From Xenopus tropicalis (taxonomy: Eukaryota > Chordata > Amphibia > Anura > Pipidae), in the NCBI RefSeq assembly GCF_000004195.4, contig NC_030681.2, positions 779,503 to 843,502 of the forward strand: DNA of 64,000 bases, given 5' to 3'. This document shows positions 11,806 through 25,995 of this stretch, one piece after another (within the stretch, counting starts at the first letter, position 1; every line of letters begins with the position of its first letter). Made by a program: the position numbers and the translations under genes. The notes beneath the pieces are model-generated. The model was not told where the DNA came from and did not search any database. It saw only the letters and a program-made list of their open reading frames with translations.

Positions 11806-12536
11806 CGGAGTTTTCTTACAATAATGCGGTACATAGCTCCTCCAAACAGACTCCTTTTTTCTCTAACTATGGATTTCATATTACCACTCTGCCAGGCCTA
11901 GCAGAGGTTACGGTTCCTGCAGCTCAGGATAGACTTTCGTTCTTAAGGCATAATTTCGAGTTGCTCCAGCAGACTTTACGGGAGGCTCAAAGGAATTACA
12001 AAGGATATGCCGATAAGAGACGGAGGAAGAGTCCTGAATTCAAGCCGGGGGATCTCGTTTGGTTATCCACTCGCAACCTCAGGTTATCGTGTCCCTCCAA
12101 GAAGTTGGGCCAAAGGTTTATGGGTCCCTTCCCAATCTTGGAGCAAATTAACTCTGTTACCTTTAAATTGAAGCTGCCTGCTAACCTTCGAATCCATCCT
12201 GTGTTCCACGTCTCTCTTCTAAAGAAAGTGGTGGAGAATCCGTTTCCGGGTCGTATTGGGGCACCTCCAGAGCCAGTGACAGTACAGGGTGTTGAAGAAT
12301 TCGAAGTCCAAGCTATTCTCGATTCCAGGTATCGAAGAGGTCGCTTGCAGTATTTGGTCCAGTGGAAGGGCTATACGCCTGAGGACAATTCCTGGGAATC
12401 TTCAACCAATGTTCATGCTCCTCAACTGATTCGGGCCTTCCATAAAAAATTTCCAGGGAAACCTGCGTCTGGGCGCATCCGGAGGCCGCGCCTTGGGAGG
12501 GGCAATGTCAGGTACCTGGTCGTTCGCCTAAGGTAG
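11739..12536 (+). pseudogene. gypsy integrase C-terminal part with chromodomain
   Basis: The frame continues the integrase core (LEQYIRCFSSYSQEDWSALLP and AEFSYNNAVHSS). The C-terminal GPFPI and LRIHPVFHVSLLK segments follow. A chromodomain is at about 12295-12420 (FEVQAILDSRYRRGRLQYLVQW, then KGYTPEDNSWE), with the aromatic residues YLVQWKGY and W of SWE that cage methyl-lysine in this family. Chromodomains on integrase steer chromoviruses to chromatin marks. The stop codon lies about 30 bp inside the 3' LTR. Confidence 0.9.
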
Positions 12537-13045
12537 GCGCGCGCCCGATCGCCAGCGCACGTTCCGACGGCCGCGCGCGCTCCGTCGCTCGCGCAAGTAT
12601 TGACGCCGGCGTACGTCGTGACGCCCGCGCGCGCATTAACGCCGGCGCGCGTCTTGACGCTGGCGCGCGTCATGACGCCGGCGCGCGTCATGACGCCGGC
12701 ATGCGTCTTGACGCCGGCGCAGGCGCATTGCGCTCAAAAGGACGCCAAAGGCCTACCAGCATTGCGAAGTGATCGTTTCCTTGTGAAAGACGCCAAGCTT
12801 GTTTCCTGTGATTGCCTATTTGATTCTCTGACCCGGCCTGACTCTCGATCTTGAAAACTTCCCGCCTGTCCGACCTCGCTTTTGCCTGCCGATTTTGCTC
12901 TGACGTTCCGGTTCGGCACTCCTGCCACTCCTCCACTTGGTTCAAGTCCTGTTCCATCCTCAGTGGCTGTGATCCTTAGTGGGAGGTGTAGGAGAGGTCC
13001 TTCCTCTACGAGTTCTTCCAGTGACGCGCCCGGCTTGTCCTGACA
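12506..13045 (+). repeat. 3' LTR of the gypsy element
   Basis: 540 bp, preceded by the purine tract TTGGGAGGGGCAA (about 12493-12505), which serves as a likely polypurine tract. It differs from the 5' LTR by six substitutions and lacks 17 bp. GAGGT follows directly as the target duplication. Confidence 0.93.
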
Positions 13046-13074
13046 GAGGTGTAGAGAGACCGCTGAGTCTTGTC

Positions 13075-15371
13075 AGCCTTCAGAAAGCCCAGAAACAACT
13101 GCTAAATGAACGGGTGAGACAGACCAACTTCTCAACTGAGGTCCTGGTTCATAAATTTGATAATGCAAAACAGAGACTGACAGCAAAACTACCGGTGCTG
13201 ACGTTGCAAAGAGTGGTTGCATTCACAGAGCGGGCGCAACTGGCACAACGTGCCAAGGGCAAGGAGAGGCAAATAAACAAATTCACCAGTTTATTATCCC
13301 AACAACACCCAGCCAACAGACAAATCAACTGGGAGGAAGGAAGAGGAAAACAAGACATGTCGGAACATCAAGGATCTGTAGGTAAATAATTTATCAGACA
13401 GGGAACTCACAGAACCAGAGAAGATGTCTTAGCCAAGGGACTGAACTTTGCAGTGGCCCCACGGTATGTCCCAGTGGCCCCACGGTATGTCCCAGTGGTA
13501 GACTTCATCACAGCCACAGAATCATCCATCCACAACAATAAGATCCCAGTGGATGAGGCTGAAAACATCCGGTTAAAAGTATCAGCTGCCCTAGCTAATG
13601 CTAAAGCTCTTGCACTTGCCAAGGACTCAAGTGTCACCATCCTGCCAGCGGATAAAGGAAGGTGTACAGTGGTACTGAGTACATCAGACTACCATGCCAA
13701 AGTGTCCACACTGCTCAACGATTCAGACACATATGAGCAACTCAAGAGAGATCCAACAAGCAACTACAAGAAGAAGGTTATAGACTGCTTGCAGCACCTT
13801 GAGAAGGAAAAGGTCATCAGTCCAGCTTTGTACCGTCGCCTTTACCCAGGCGAAGCCACTCCATGCCTATATGGACTCCCAAAAATACACAAAGAAGGAG
13901 CCCCTTTGAGGCCAATTGTCAGCAGCATTAACTGTGTGACTTATAACATTGCTAAATACGTGGCCAACATCTTAGCCCCCTTAGTTGGAAACACAGTACA
14001 CCACATTCAGAACTCCATGGACTTTGTCAAAAAAGTGAAGGAGTTAAAGCTGGAGATCGATGATACAATGGTGTCCTATGACGTAACATCTCTGTTCACA
14101 TGCATACCCACTGCCGGGGCAATTGATACAGTGAGGAAACGGCTGCAACAAGACACCACCCTCAGCAGCAGAACAAAGCTGACCCCAGAACAAGTTTGTT
14201 CCTTACTGGACCTGAGTCTCAGTACCACTTACTTCAAGCACAAGGAAGTTTTCTATAGACAAAAACATGGCTGTGCCATGGGTTCGCCTGTGTCTCCAAT
14301 TGTAGCGAACCTTTACATGGAAGAAGTGGAAAAGAAAGCCCTGGACACGTTCAAGGGAACAACACCAAGTCATTGGTTCAGATATGTGGATGACACCTGG
14401 GTCAAAATTAAAGAACGCGAGGTTCCAGCCTTCACCAAACACATAAACTCGGTGGACAAAACATCACGTTCACAAGGGAAGATGTGAGAGACAGCAAACT
14501 GGCTTTTTTGGACTGTGCTATAGTTATCAAAGAGGGGGGGGACCTGGATATTGAAGTATACAGGAAACCCACCCACACAGACCAGTACTTGCTGTTTGAT
14601 TCCCACCACCCTTTGGAACATAAACTGGGTGTAATTAGGACTCTACATCATCGGGCTGAAACTGTGGCATCCAATGCAGAGGCCAAGGAGAAAGAATATA
14701 AACATCTATAAGGAGCTCTGAAAACTTGTGGGTCCCCAGACTGGGCCTTCATCAGAACCAAATCCAAGACCAACAGAAAGACCAGACCTACAAACAGAAG
14801 GGAGGAACACAGCAGGCGAAACAACATAGTCATTCCATATGTTGCTGGAACATCGGAAAAACTTAGGAGAATTTTCAACAAACATCTCATTCCTGTGTTT
14901 TTCAAACCCAGCAACACCCTGAGACAGAAGCTGGTGCACCCTAAAGACCCAACACCCAAGCACATGGGGAGTAATGTGGTCTATGCTGTCCAGTGTAGTG
15001 AAGAGTGCTCAGACTTATACATTGGGGAGACAAAACAACCTCTCTGTAAGAGAATGGCCCAACATAGGCGGGCAAACTCCTCAGGACAAGACTCAGCGGT
15101 CTCTCTACACCTCAAAGAAAAAGGTCACTCCTTTGAGGACAGTAACGAGCATATTTTGGACCGAGAGGACAGATGGTTGGAAAGAGGCCATTTATGCCAA
15201 CCTGGAAAAACCATCCCTGAACAGAGGAGGGGGCCTGCGACACCGCTTGTCACCAACATACAATGGCGCGGGGACATCCTTACCCCGGCAGTTTCACAAC
15301 AGTTCACACTTCCAGTCATGTACTTTGAAGGATTAACCCCTTCATCAATGAGAATCTTGGTACCATTGTGA
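13075..15371 (+). pseudogene. Penelope-like RT plus GIY-YIG endonuclease, frameshifted
   Basis: An N-terminal segment (about 13075-13390) is followed by a frame change. The RT frame runs 13453-14487. RT motifs are LPADKGRCTVVL, YGLPKIHKEGAPLRPIVSS, VSYDVTSLFTCIP, GCAMGSPVSPIVANLYMEE and the catalytic box FRYVDDTW (about 14379-14402). The frame then shifts near 14480 and again near 14710. The last part (about 14712-15371) carries the GIY-YIG nuclease: VVYAVQC...LYIGETKQPLCKRMAQH (about 14978-15063), then the C-terminal DREDRWLERG. A 21-bp segment (GTGGCCCCACGGTATGTCCCA) is duplicated at 13453-13494. It is disabled in this copy. Confidence 0.9.
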
Positions 15372-15641
15372 TTGGATCCTACCTTCTTACACCTGTCAGT
15401 TTCAGCCAACACCTAACTGAACAAGTTCAATGGAGCCATTGTGATTGGCTGTCTGTGACTGTACTACCATCAAGGGTTAAATACCGGGGAATTCCCTACC
15501 AGTCATTGGAACTGAAGAAGCCACTCGGATGAGTGGTGAAACGTTTTCAAGAAAAACTCAGAAAAGTCCAGTTGTTTTAGACTTAATTCTACTAGATACT
15601 GTATATCATGGCCTGGATGAATGAGAATCTTCATAGACATA

Positions 15642-15654
15642 CTTAAGGGTTAAT
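15642..15654. repeat. Target-site duplication of the Penelope-like element, right copy
   Basis: CTTAAGGGTTAAT, identical to 7158-7170. Confidence 0.8.
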
Positions 15655-16233
15655 GACTGGCCATTGCCCCTTTGTGTTGCCCCCTGGCTGCCCCCCCCCC
15701 CCCCCGCCAGCACCTTCCCCTGTGGAACCTGTGTGTCCGGATCTGGTACCAGCACCTCCCAGGGCCTGTAAAAAGCCCAGAACCAGAGACGGACGGACAA
15801 ACCGGACTGGGTTCTAATAACAGAACAGAATATCCCTGCGAATGGCAGGAGGGTAATGGTGCTGTCTCTTTAGCCCAATCGTCTCTCTCGTTAGAAAGGA
15901 GGGAGGAGCCAGTGTTGGCCAAACTGTAGGACAAAGTGGCACAGACCGGGCACAAAGTAAGCTGAAAGGGTTAATCTTTTCCCTCACTTTGAGTTGCATA
16001 TGGATCAGTTATACAGGGGGTAACAGAACACAAACTGGGGCAGTTCTGAAACGAGGAGTTAATAAGACATTGCATCTGGGATGTCTCCTCGCTTCCTTAG
16101 AGCGTAAGCTTTTGGGTAAATGGCAGGGCCCTGCCCAACCCCTGGGCACCCGAGGCAATTGGCACATTGGGCCGACTCTCTGGGTTCATTTATGATGTCG
16201 CGCATCCAGGTTTGACTCTGGGTCAGAAACATG
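15655..16233. other. Intergenic spacer, nothing recognised
   Basis: Single-copy sequence with a C-run at about 15691-15704. No exon, RNA gene or transposon was recognised. Confidence 0.6.
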
Positions 16234-16784
16234 TGGGCGGGTACATTGGCACCAAGGCCGGGCGGGCGCACTGGCACCAAGGCCGGGCGGGCGCACTGGC
16301 ACCAAGGCCGGGCGGGCGCACTGGCACCAAGGCCGGGCGGGCGCATTGGCACCAAGGCCGGGCGGGCGCACTGGCACCAAGGCCGGGCGGGTACATTGGC
16401 ACCAAGGCCGGGCGGGCGCACTGGCACCAAGGCCGAGCGGGCGCACTGGCACCAAGGCCGGGCGGGCGCACTGGCACCAAGGCCGGGCGGGTACATTGGC
16501 ACCAAGGCCGGGCGGGCGCACTGGCACCAAGGCCAGGCGGGTACATTGGCACCAAGGCCGGGCGGGCGCACTGGCACCAAGGCCGGGCGGGTACATTGGC
16601 ACCAAGGCCGGGCGGGCGCACTGGCACCAAGGCCGGGCGGGTTCATTGGCACCAAGGCCGGGCGGGCGCACTGGCACCAAGGCCGGGCGGGTACATTGGC
16701 ACCAAGGCCGGGCGGGCGCACTGGCACCAAGGCCGGGCGGGTACATTGGCACCAAGGCCGGGCGGGCGCACTGGCACCAAGGCT
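16234..16784. repeat. 25-bp GC-rich minisatellite, partly a 50-bp dimer repeat
   Basis: About 22 units, GGCACCAAGGCCGGGCGGG plus a variable six bases. Two unit types exist (GCGCACT and GTACATT). From about 16490 onward they alternate strictly, so the effective period there is 50 bp. The left half is mostly of the first type. Frames on both strands are open only because the unit lacks stops. Confidence 0.95.
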
Positions 16785-17827
16785 GGCATTGATAATAACG
16801 GGACTGAGTTCACTGTGGGGTGACCCCCCCCCCCCGGGATTTCATGGAAAATTGCAGCGACCAGCAAAAGAAGGCGTTGCCCTGGCCAAACATCTGTGGG
16901 CGGAGCTAATAAAATCCAATTGGATTCTCCCTGAGACTCCGACCCAATGATGCCAGTTATTTGTGCCCAGGGGGTGCAATCGATTAATGGGACCAAATAG
17001 AAAGTGGGTGGAGTTCCATTTCGGGTCAGATTGAAACACAATAATTCTGCTGAAGGGCCGTTAGTGCGGCCGGTACCGATGGGTTCTGCTCCCCAAACCC
17101 AATGACTATGAACCCGTTTATTCAGAGCACTGTTATTGGTTCCTTGTGGCGTAAGGGAAGCGGTTAGAGGGGCGGAGCTAGGGTGGATGATGCATTTGCC
17201 CAGGGCTGGCTCCGCCCACTGCCGGGTAATTATACAGAGTCATCGCCATTATGGGGCATTTGTGCCTCCAATTTAGTAGATCCAAACTGGGTCCATTGAG
17301 GGATGTTGGGGCATTTTGTGAGCTTTGCCCGAGTCTCGGGCCCTTTCTGCCCTGGAACAGAGAGTTTCTCTCCAGATTCCAAAGAGAAATGCCCCAAGGT
17401 GGGGCAGTTGGCTCACTCGGGTGTCGGAGGGATTTTGCCCACATGGCTGCCAGGCTCATTAAAGGCTCAGATTTGACTTACCCTTTGTCGGGCAGACAGG
17501 CGCCTCAGGTTGGCACAGGGGCAGTGTTGGCACCTTAATGGGTCAAGTGCCCAATTGTTTTTCTCAGTAGGAAACTGCTCTGTAGCAGAGAGGTGTCTGG
17601 GCGCTAAATGGGCCATTGGGGCACTAAGGTCCCACCTAGCAGGGCTACTAGTTGTCTTGGTAACTGACCATCTGCCCCAAGTGGTTGCACTCCATGAAGG
17701 GCACCGACCCCAGGCCGATGAGGTGGAACATGGAGCTCCAAGCCTTGGCCTTTAGGGTGCAACACAATGTCTTGGCTTCCTCTCCAGACAAGGGTTGGGG
17801 TTCAGCCATGGGGAGCCAGGGCCTCTT
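16785..17827. other. Intergenic spacer, nothing recognised
   Basis: About 1 kb of single-copy sequence with a C-run at about 16825-16836. No recognisable coding or RNA feature was found. Confidence 0.6.
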
Positions 17828-20800
17828 ACCCCTTCGGTTTCTCTGTGTATTTACCTGCAATCCCTTCGGTTTCTCTGGGTACTTACCTGCAACCCCTTCA
17901 GTTTCTCTGGGTATTTACCTGCAACCCCTTCAGTTTCTCTGGGTACTTACCTGCAACCCCTTCAGTTTCTCTGGGTATTTACCTGCAATCCCTTCGGTTT
18001 CTCTGGGTACTTACCTGCAACCCCTTCAGTTTCTCTGGGTATTTACCTGCAATCCCTTCGGTTTCTCTGGGTGTTTACCTGCAACCCCTTCAGTTTCTCT
18101 GGGTACTTACCTGCAACCCCTTCAGTTTCTCTGGGTATTTACCTGCAACCCCTTCAGTTTCTCTGGGTACTTACCTGCAACCCCTTCAGTTTCTCTGGGT
18201 ATTTACCTGCAATCCCTTCGGTTTCTCTGGGTACTTACCTGCAACCCCTTCAGTTTCTCTGGGTATTTACCTGCAATCCCTTCGGTTTCTCTGGGTATTT
18301 ACCTGCAACCCCTTCGGTTTCTCTGGGTGTTTACCTGCAACCCCTTCGGTTTCTCTGGGTGTTTACCTGCAACCCCTTCGGTTTCTCTGGGTATTTACCT
18401 GCAACCCCTTCGGTTTCTCTGGGTACTTACCTGCAACCCCATCGGTTTCTCTGGGTGTTTACCTGCAACCCCTTCGGTTTCTCTGGGTGTTTACCTGCAA
18501 CCCCTTCGGTTTCTCTGGGTACTTACCTGCAACCCCTTCAGTTTCTCTGGGTATTTACCTGCAATCCCTTCGGTTTCTCTGGGTACTTACCTGCAACCCC
18601 TTCAGTTTCTCTGGGTATTTACCTGCAATCCCTTCGGTTTCTCTGGGTACTTACCTGCAACCCCTTCAGTTTCTCTGGGTATTTACCTGCAACCCCTTCG
18701 GTTTCTCTGGGTGTTTACCTGCAACCCCTTCGGTTTCTCTGGGTACTTACCTGCAACCCCATCGGTTTCTCTGGGTGTTTACCTGCAACCCCTTCGGTTT
18801 CTCTGGGTGTTTACCTGCAACCCCTTCGGTTTCTCTGGGTACTTACCTGCAACCCCTTCAGTTTCTCTGGGTATTTACCTGCAACCCCATCGGTTTCTCT
18901 GGGTGTTTACCTGCAACCCCTTCGGTTTCTCTGTGTATTTACCTGCAACCCCATCGGTTTCTCTGGGTACTTACCTGCAACCCCTTCAGTTTCTCTGGGT
19001 ATTTACCTGCAACCCCATCGGTTTCTCTGGGTGTTTACCTGCAACCCCTTCGGTTTCTCTGGGTACTTACCTGCAACCCCTTCAGTTTCTCTGGGTACTT
19101 ACCTGCAACCCCATCGGTTTCTCTGGGTGTTTACCTGCAACCCCTTCGGTTTCTCTGTGTATTTACCTGCAACCCCATCGGTTTCTCTGGGTATTTACCT
19201 GCAACCCCTTCAGTTTCTCTGGGTGTTTACCTGCAACCCCATCGGTTTCTCTGGGTGTTTACCTGCAACCCCATCGGTTTCTCTGGGTGTTTACCTGCAA
19301 CCCCTTCAGTTTCTCTGGGTATTTACCTGCAACCCCATCGGTTTCTCTGGGTACTTACCTGCAACCCCTTCAGTTTCTCTGGGTGTTTACCTGCAACCCC
19401 ATCGGTTTCTCTGGGTATTTACCTGCAACCCCATCGGTTTCTCTGGGTGTTTACCTGCAACCCCTTCAGTTTCTCTGGGTATTTACCTGCAACCCCATCG
19501 GTTTCTCTGGGTACTTACCTGCAACCCCATCGGTTTCTCTGGGTGTTTACCTGCAACCCCATCGGTTTCTCTGGGTGTTTACCTGCAACCCCATCGGTTT
19601 CTCTGGGTGTTTACCTGCAACCCCTTCGGTTTCTCTGTGTATTTACCTGCAACCCCTTCGGTTTCTCTGGGTGTTTACCTGCAACCCCATCGGTTTCTCT
19701 GTGTATTTACCTGCAACCCCTTCGGTTTCTCTGTGTATTTACCTGCAACCCCATCGGTTTCTCTGGGTACTTACCTGCAATCCCTTCAGTTTCTCTGGGT
19801 ATTTACCTGCAACCCCATCGGTTTCTCTGGGTATTTACCTGCAACCCCTTCAGTTTCTCTGGGTATTTACCTGCAACCCCATCGGTTTCTCTGGGTATTT
19901 ACCTGCAACCCCATCGGTTTCTCTGGGTATTTACCTGCAACCCCTTCAGTTTCTCTGGGTGTTTACCTGCAACCCCATCGGTTTCTCTGGGTGTTTACCT
20001 GCAACCCCATCGGTTTCTCTGGGTGTTTACCTGCAACCCCTTCGGTTTCTCTGTGTATTTACCTGCAACCCCTTCGGTTTCTCTGGGTGTTTACCTGCAA
20101 CCCCATCGGTTTCTCTGTGTATTTACCTGCAACCCCTTCGGTTTCTCTGTGTATTTACCTGCAACCCCATCGGTTTCTCTGGGTACTTACCTGCAATCCC
20201 TTCAGTTTCTCTGGGTATTTACCTGCAACCCCTTCGGTTTCTCTGGGTGTTTACCTGCAACCCCTTCGGTTTCTCTGTGTATTTACCTGCAACCCCATCG
20301 GTTTCTCTGGGTATTTACCTGCAACCCCATCGGTTTCTCTGGGTGTTTACCTGCAACCCCATCGGTTTCTCTGGGTGTTTACCTGCAACCCCTTCGGTTT
20401 CTCTGTGTATTTACCTGCAACCCCTTCGGTTTCTCTGGGTGTTTACCTGCAACCCCATCGGTTTCTCTGTGTATTTACCTGCAACCCCTTCGGTTTCTCT
20501 GTGTATTTACCTGCAACCCCATCGGTTTCTCTGGGTACTTACCTGCAACCCCTTCAGTTTCTCTGGGTATTTACCTGCAACCCCATCGGTTTCTCTGGGT
20601 ATTTACCTGCAATCCCTTCAGTTTCTCTGGGTATTTACCTGCAACCCCATCGGTTTCTCTGGGTGTTTACCTGCAACCCCATCGGTTTCTCTGGGTGTTT
20701 ACCTGCAACCCCTTCGGTTTCTCTGTGTATTTACCTGCAACCCCTTCGGTTTCTCTGTGTATTTACCTGCAACCCCATCGGTTTCTCTGGGTACTTACCT

Positions 20801-22141
20801 GCAACCCCTTCAGTTTCTCTGGGTATTTACCTGCAACCCCATCGGTTTCTCTGGGTGTTTACCTGCAACCCCATCGGTTTCTCTGGGTATTTACCTGCAA
20901 CCCCTTCGGTTTCTCTGTGTATTTACCTGCAACCCCTTCGGTTTCTCTGTGTATTTACCTGCAACCCCATCGGTTTCTCTGGGTATTTACCTGCAACCCC
21001 ATCGGTTTCTCTGGGTGTTTACCTGCAACCCCTTCGGTTTCTCTGTGTATTTACCTGCAACCCCATCGGTTTCTCTGGGTACTTACCTGCAACCCCTTCG
21101 GTTTCTCTGGGTACTTACCTGCAACCCCTTCGGTTTCTCTGGGTACTTACCTGCAACCCCTTCGGTTTCTCTGGGTATTTACCTGCAACCCCTTCAGTTT
21201 CTCTGGGTATTTACCTGCAACCCCTTTAGTTTCTCTGGGTATTTACCTGCAACCCCTTCAGTTTCTCTGGGTACTTACCTGCAACCCCTTCGGTTTCTCT
21301 GGGTGTTTACCTGCAACCCCTTCGGTTTCTCTGGGTATTTACCTGCAACCCCTTCGGTTTCTCTGGGTATTTACCTGCAACCCCTTCAGTTTCTCTGGGT
21401 ATTTACCTGCAACCCCTTTAGTTTCTCTGGGTATTTACCTGCAACCCCTTCGGTTTCTCTGGGTACTTACCTGCAACCCCTTCGGTTTCTCTGGGTATTT
21501 ACCTGCAACCCCTTTAGTTTCTCTGGGTATTTACCTGCAACCCCTTCGGTTTCTCTGGGTGTTTACCTGCAACCCCTTCAGTTTCTCTGGGTATTTACCT
21601 GCAACCCCTTTAGTTTCTCTGGGTATTTACCTGCAACCCCTTCAGTTTCTCTGGGTGTTTACCTGCAACCCCTTCGGTTTCTCTGGGTATTTACCTGCAA
21701 CCCCATCGGTTTCTCTGGGTGTTTACCTGCAACCCCTTCAGTTTCTCTGGGTGTTTACCTGCAACCCCTTCGGTTTCTCTGGGTATTTACCTGCAACCCC
21801 ATCGGTTTCTCTGGGTGTTTACCTGCAACCCCTTCAGTTTCTCTGGGTACTTACCTGCAACCCCTTCGGTTTCTCTGGGTATTTACCTGCAACCCCTTCA
21901 GTTTCTCTGGGTATTTACCTGCAACCCCTTTAGTTTCTCTGGGTATTTACCTGCAACCCCTTCAGTTTCTCTGGGTGTTTACCTGCAACCCCTTCAGTTT
22001 CTCTGGGTGTTTACCTGCAACCCCTTCAGTTTCTCTGGGTATTTACCTGCAACCCCTTTAGTTTCTCTGGGTATTTACCTGCAACCCCTTCAGTTTCTCT
22101 GGGTATTTACCTGCAACCCCTTCAGTTTCTCTGGGTGTTTA
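17828..22141. repeat. 32-bp minisatellite, about 134 units
   Basis: The unit is TTTACCTGCAACCCC plus TTCGGTTTCTCTGGGTA with variants (TTCAG, ATCGG, TTTAG; GTGT, GTAT or GTAC; GGGT or TGTG). The period of 32 is not a multiple of three, yet no frame on the plus strand has a stop, so frames of over 1100 codons run through it in all three phases. It ends at the TA where the Tc1 element inserted. The related but diverged array continues at 24964. Confidence 0.95.
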
Positions 22142-22377
22142 CAGTTGTGTTCAAAATGATTCAACCCCCAATGCTGTGACGGGTTTCAGGGAATTCAGTG
22201 TTTATTTATAATTGTGATCAGAATGAAATCTTACAGGGACTTTATAAAGAACCAAATGCAACTAAAACGACATCAATTGTTTCTGTAATACAGTATTAAA
22301 TGTTTGTTTTGTGATTTCTTCATTGACACAATCATTCAACCCCTTACAGACTCCCACTCTTAGGAACAGAGGTTCAT

Positions 22378-24700
<2,323 letters not shown>

Positions 24701-24963
24701 CTGTTATACCTGGGAAAGGAGGTTGTACTCAGTACTAACAATGATTGGCACTTGGGGGTTGAATAAAACTGATAATGATGTGAGCACAAAAAAGACACGT
24801 GGTTATTTCATTATAAATGTTATATTTGTCTGACTTACAAGTGCCTCTTTGATTTAATTGGAAACAAGACTGAAATGATCAAAATCAATGTCAAACTGGC
24901 CAAAACACTCAATTTCAGTGGGGGGGGGGGGGGGGGGGGGGGGAATCATTTTGAACATAACTG

Positions 24964-25510
24964 TACCTGCAATCCCTTCAATTTCCTGGGTATTTAACCA
25001 CAATCCCTTCTATTTCCTGGGTATTTACCTGCAATCCCTTCAATTTCCTGGGTATTTAACCACAATCCCTTCTATTTCCTGGGTATTTACCTGCAATCCC
25101 TTCAATTTCCTGGGTATTTAACCACAATCCCTTCTATTTCCTGGGTATTTACCTGCAATCCCTTCAATTTCCTGGGTATTTACCCGCAATCACTTCTATT
25201 TCCTATTTACCCAGTTGTGGGTATTTACCCGCAATATATTCTATTTCCTGGGTATTTACCCAGTTGTGGGTATTTACCCACAATATATTTCCTGGGTATT
25301 TACCCACAATCTCCTGGGTATTTACCCATTTGTGGGTGTTTACCCACATCACTTCTTATTTCCTATTTACACAGTTGTGGGTATTTACCAATTTGCGGGT
25401 ATTTACTCGCAATCACTTCTATTTCCTATTTACCCAGTTGTGGGTATTTAACCCACAAACCCTTCTATTTCTTGGGTATTGATCCACAATCTCTTCTATT
25501 TCCTTGGGTA
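24964..25510. repeat. Diverged 31-bp array, right half of the split minisatellite
   Basis: Units such as TACCTGCAATCCCTTCAATT plus TCCTGGGTATT match the left array after allowing for changes. The first part alternates ACCTGCAATCCC and AACCACAATCCC units. Further right the units decay into CCCAGTTGTGGGTATTTACC types. It is joined to the left array across the Tc1 insertion. Confidence 0.88.
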
Positions 25511-25653
25511 TTTATCCACAATGGAGGAGATCCAGGTTCCTGTATATTCATACAGATTCTTGGTCAGTGAGCCCGGGAGAGTTCTATGGGGTGATACATG
25601 CAACAACTTCTCTAACCAATTGTGCTTACCTTATTATATGTGACTTTCTGTTC

Positions 25654-25995
25654 TTCAGTTTCCCTGGGTATTTACCCACAATCTCTTCTATTTCCCTGGG
25701 TATTTACCCAGTTGTGGGTATTTACCCTCAATATATTCTATTTCCCGGGTATTTACCCGCAATATTATCTATTTACCCAGTTGTGGGTATTTACCCGCAT
25801 CACTTCTATGTCCTATTTACCCAGTTGTGGCTATTTGCCGATTTGCGGGTATTTACTCGCAATCACTTCTATTTCCTATTTACCCAGTTGAGGGTATTTA
25901 TCTACAATCCCTTTATTTACTTGGGTATTTAGGGATTGTGGTTAAATACCAATGAAAATGGATGGGATTGTGGGTAACTACCCAGGAAAATGGAA
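25654..25995. repeat. Continuation of the diverged 31-bp array with an inverted segment
   Basis: Degenerate units of the same family resume after about 145 bp of unique sequence. At about 25931-25990 two units are in the opposite orientation (GGGATTGTGGTTAAATACC, then ATTGTGGGTAACTACCCAGG). Confidence 0.8.

Larger units (their letters stand above)
7654..13045 (+). mobile_element. Ty3/gypsy chromodomain LTR retrotransposon (chromovirus)
   Basis: Order of parts: 5' LTR (7654-8210), gag with a CCHC knuckle, aspartic protease, reverse transcriptase, RNase H, integrase, chromodomain and 3' LTR (12506-13045). LTR ends are TGTCAGG...CTGACA. The flanking 5-bp duplication is GAGGT (7649-7653 and 13046-13050). 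The target is the inverted terminal copy of the Penelope-like element: joining the two flanks matches the reverse complement of that element at about 15090-15140. The LTRs differ by six substitutions that I counted and one 17-bp gap, so the insertion is fairly recent. The coding frame is nevertheless broken in several places, so this copy is non-autonomous as assembled. Confidence 0.95.
7171..15641 (+). mobile_element. Penelope-like element with inverted left terminal copy (split by gypsy insertion)
   Basis: Penelope-like elements are retroelements coding for a reverse transcriptase joined to a GIY-YIG endonuclease. The two outer ends are flanked by the same 13 bases, CTTAAGGGTTAAT (7158-7170 and 15642-15654), which I read as the target-site duplication. 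The left part (7171-7653 plus 13046 to about 13074) is an inverted copy of the 3' end of the element. The forward body runs from about 13075 to the tail ending GAGAATCTTCATAGACATA at 15641. The right end extends about 48 bp beyond the part shared with the inverted copy. An inverted partial copy in front of a forward body is typical of this class. Coding frames are broken. Confidence 0.88.

Noticed and set aside
17685..22061. Plus frames of 1458, 1388 and 1144 codons
   Set aside because: They are the same 32-bp minisatellite read in three phases, with no non-repeat domain, no splice support and no start context.
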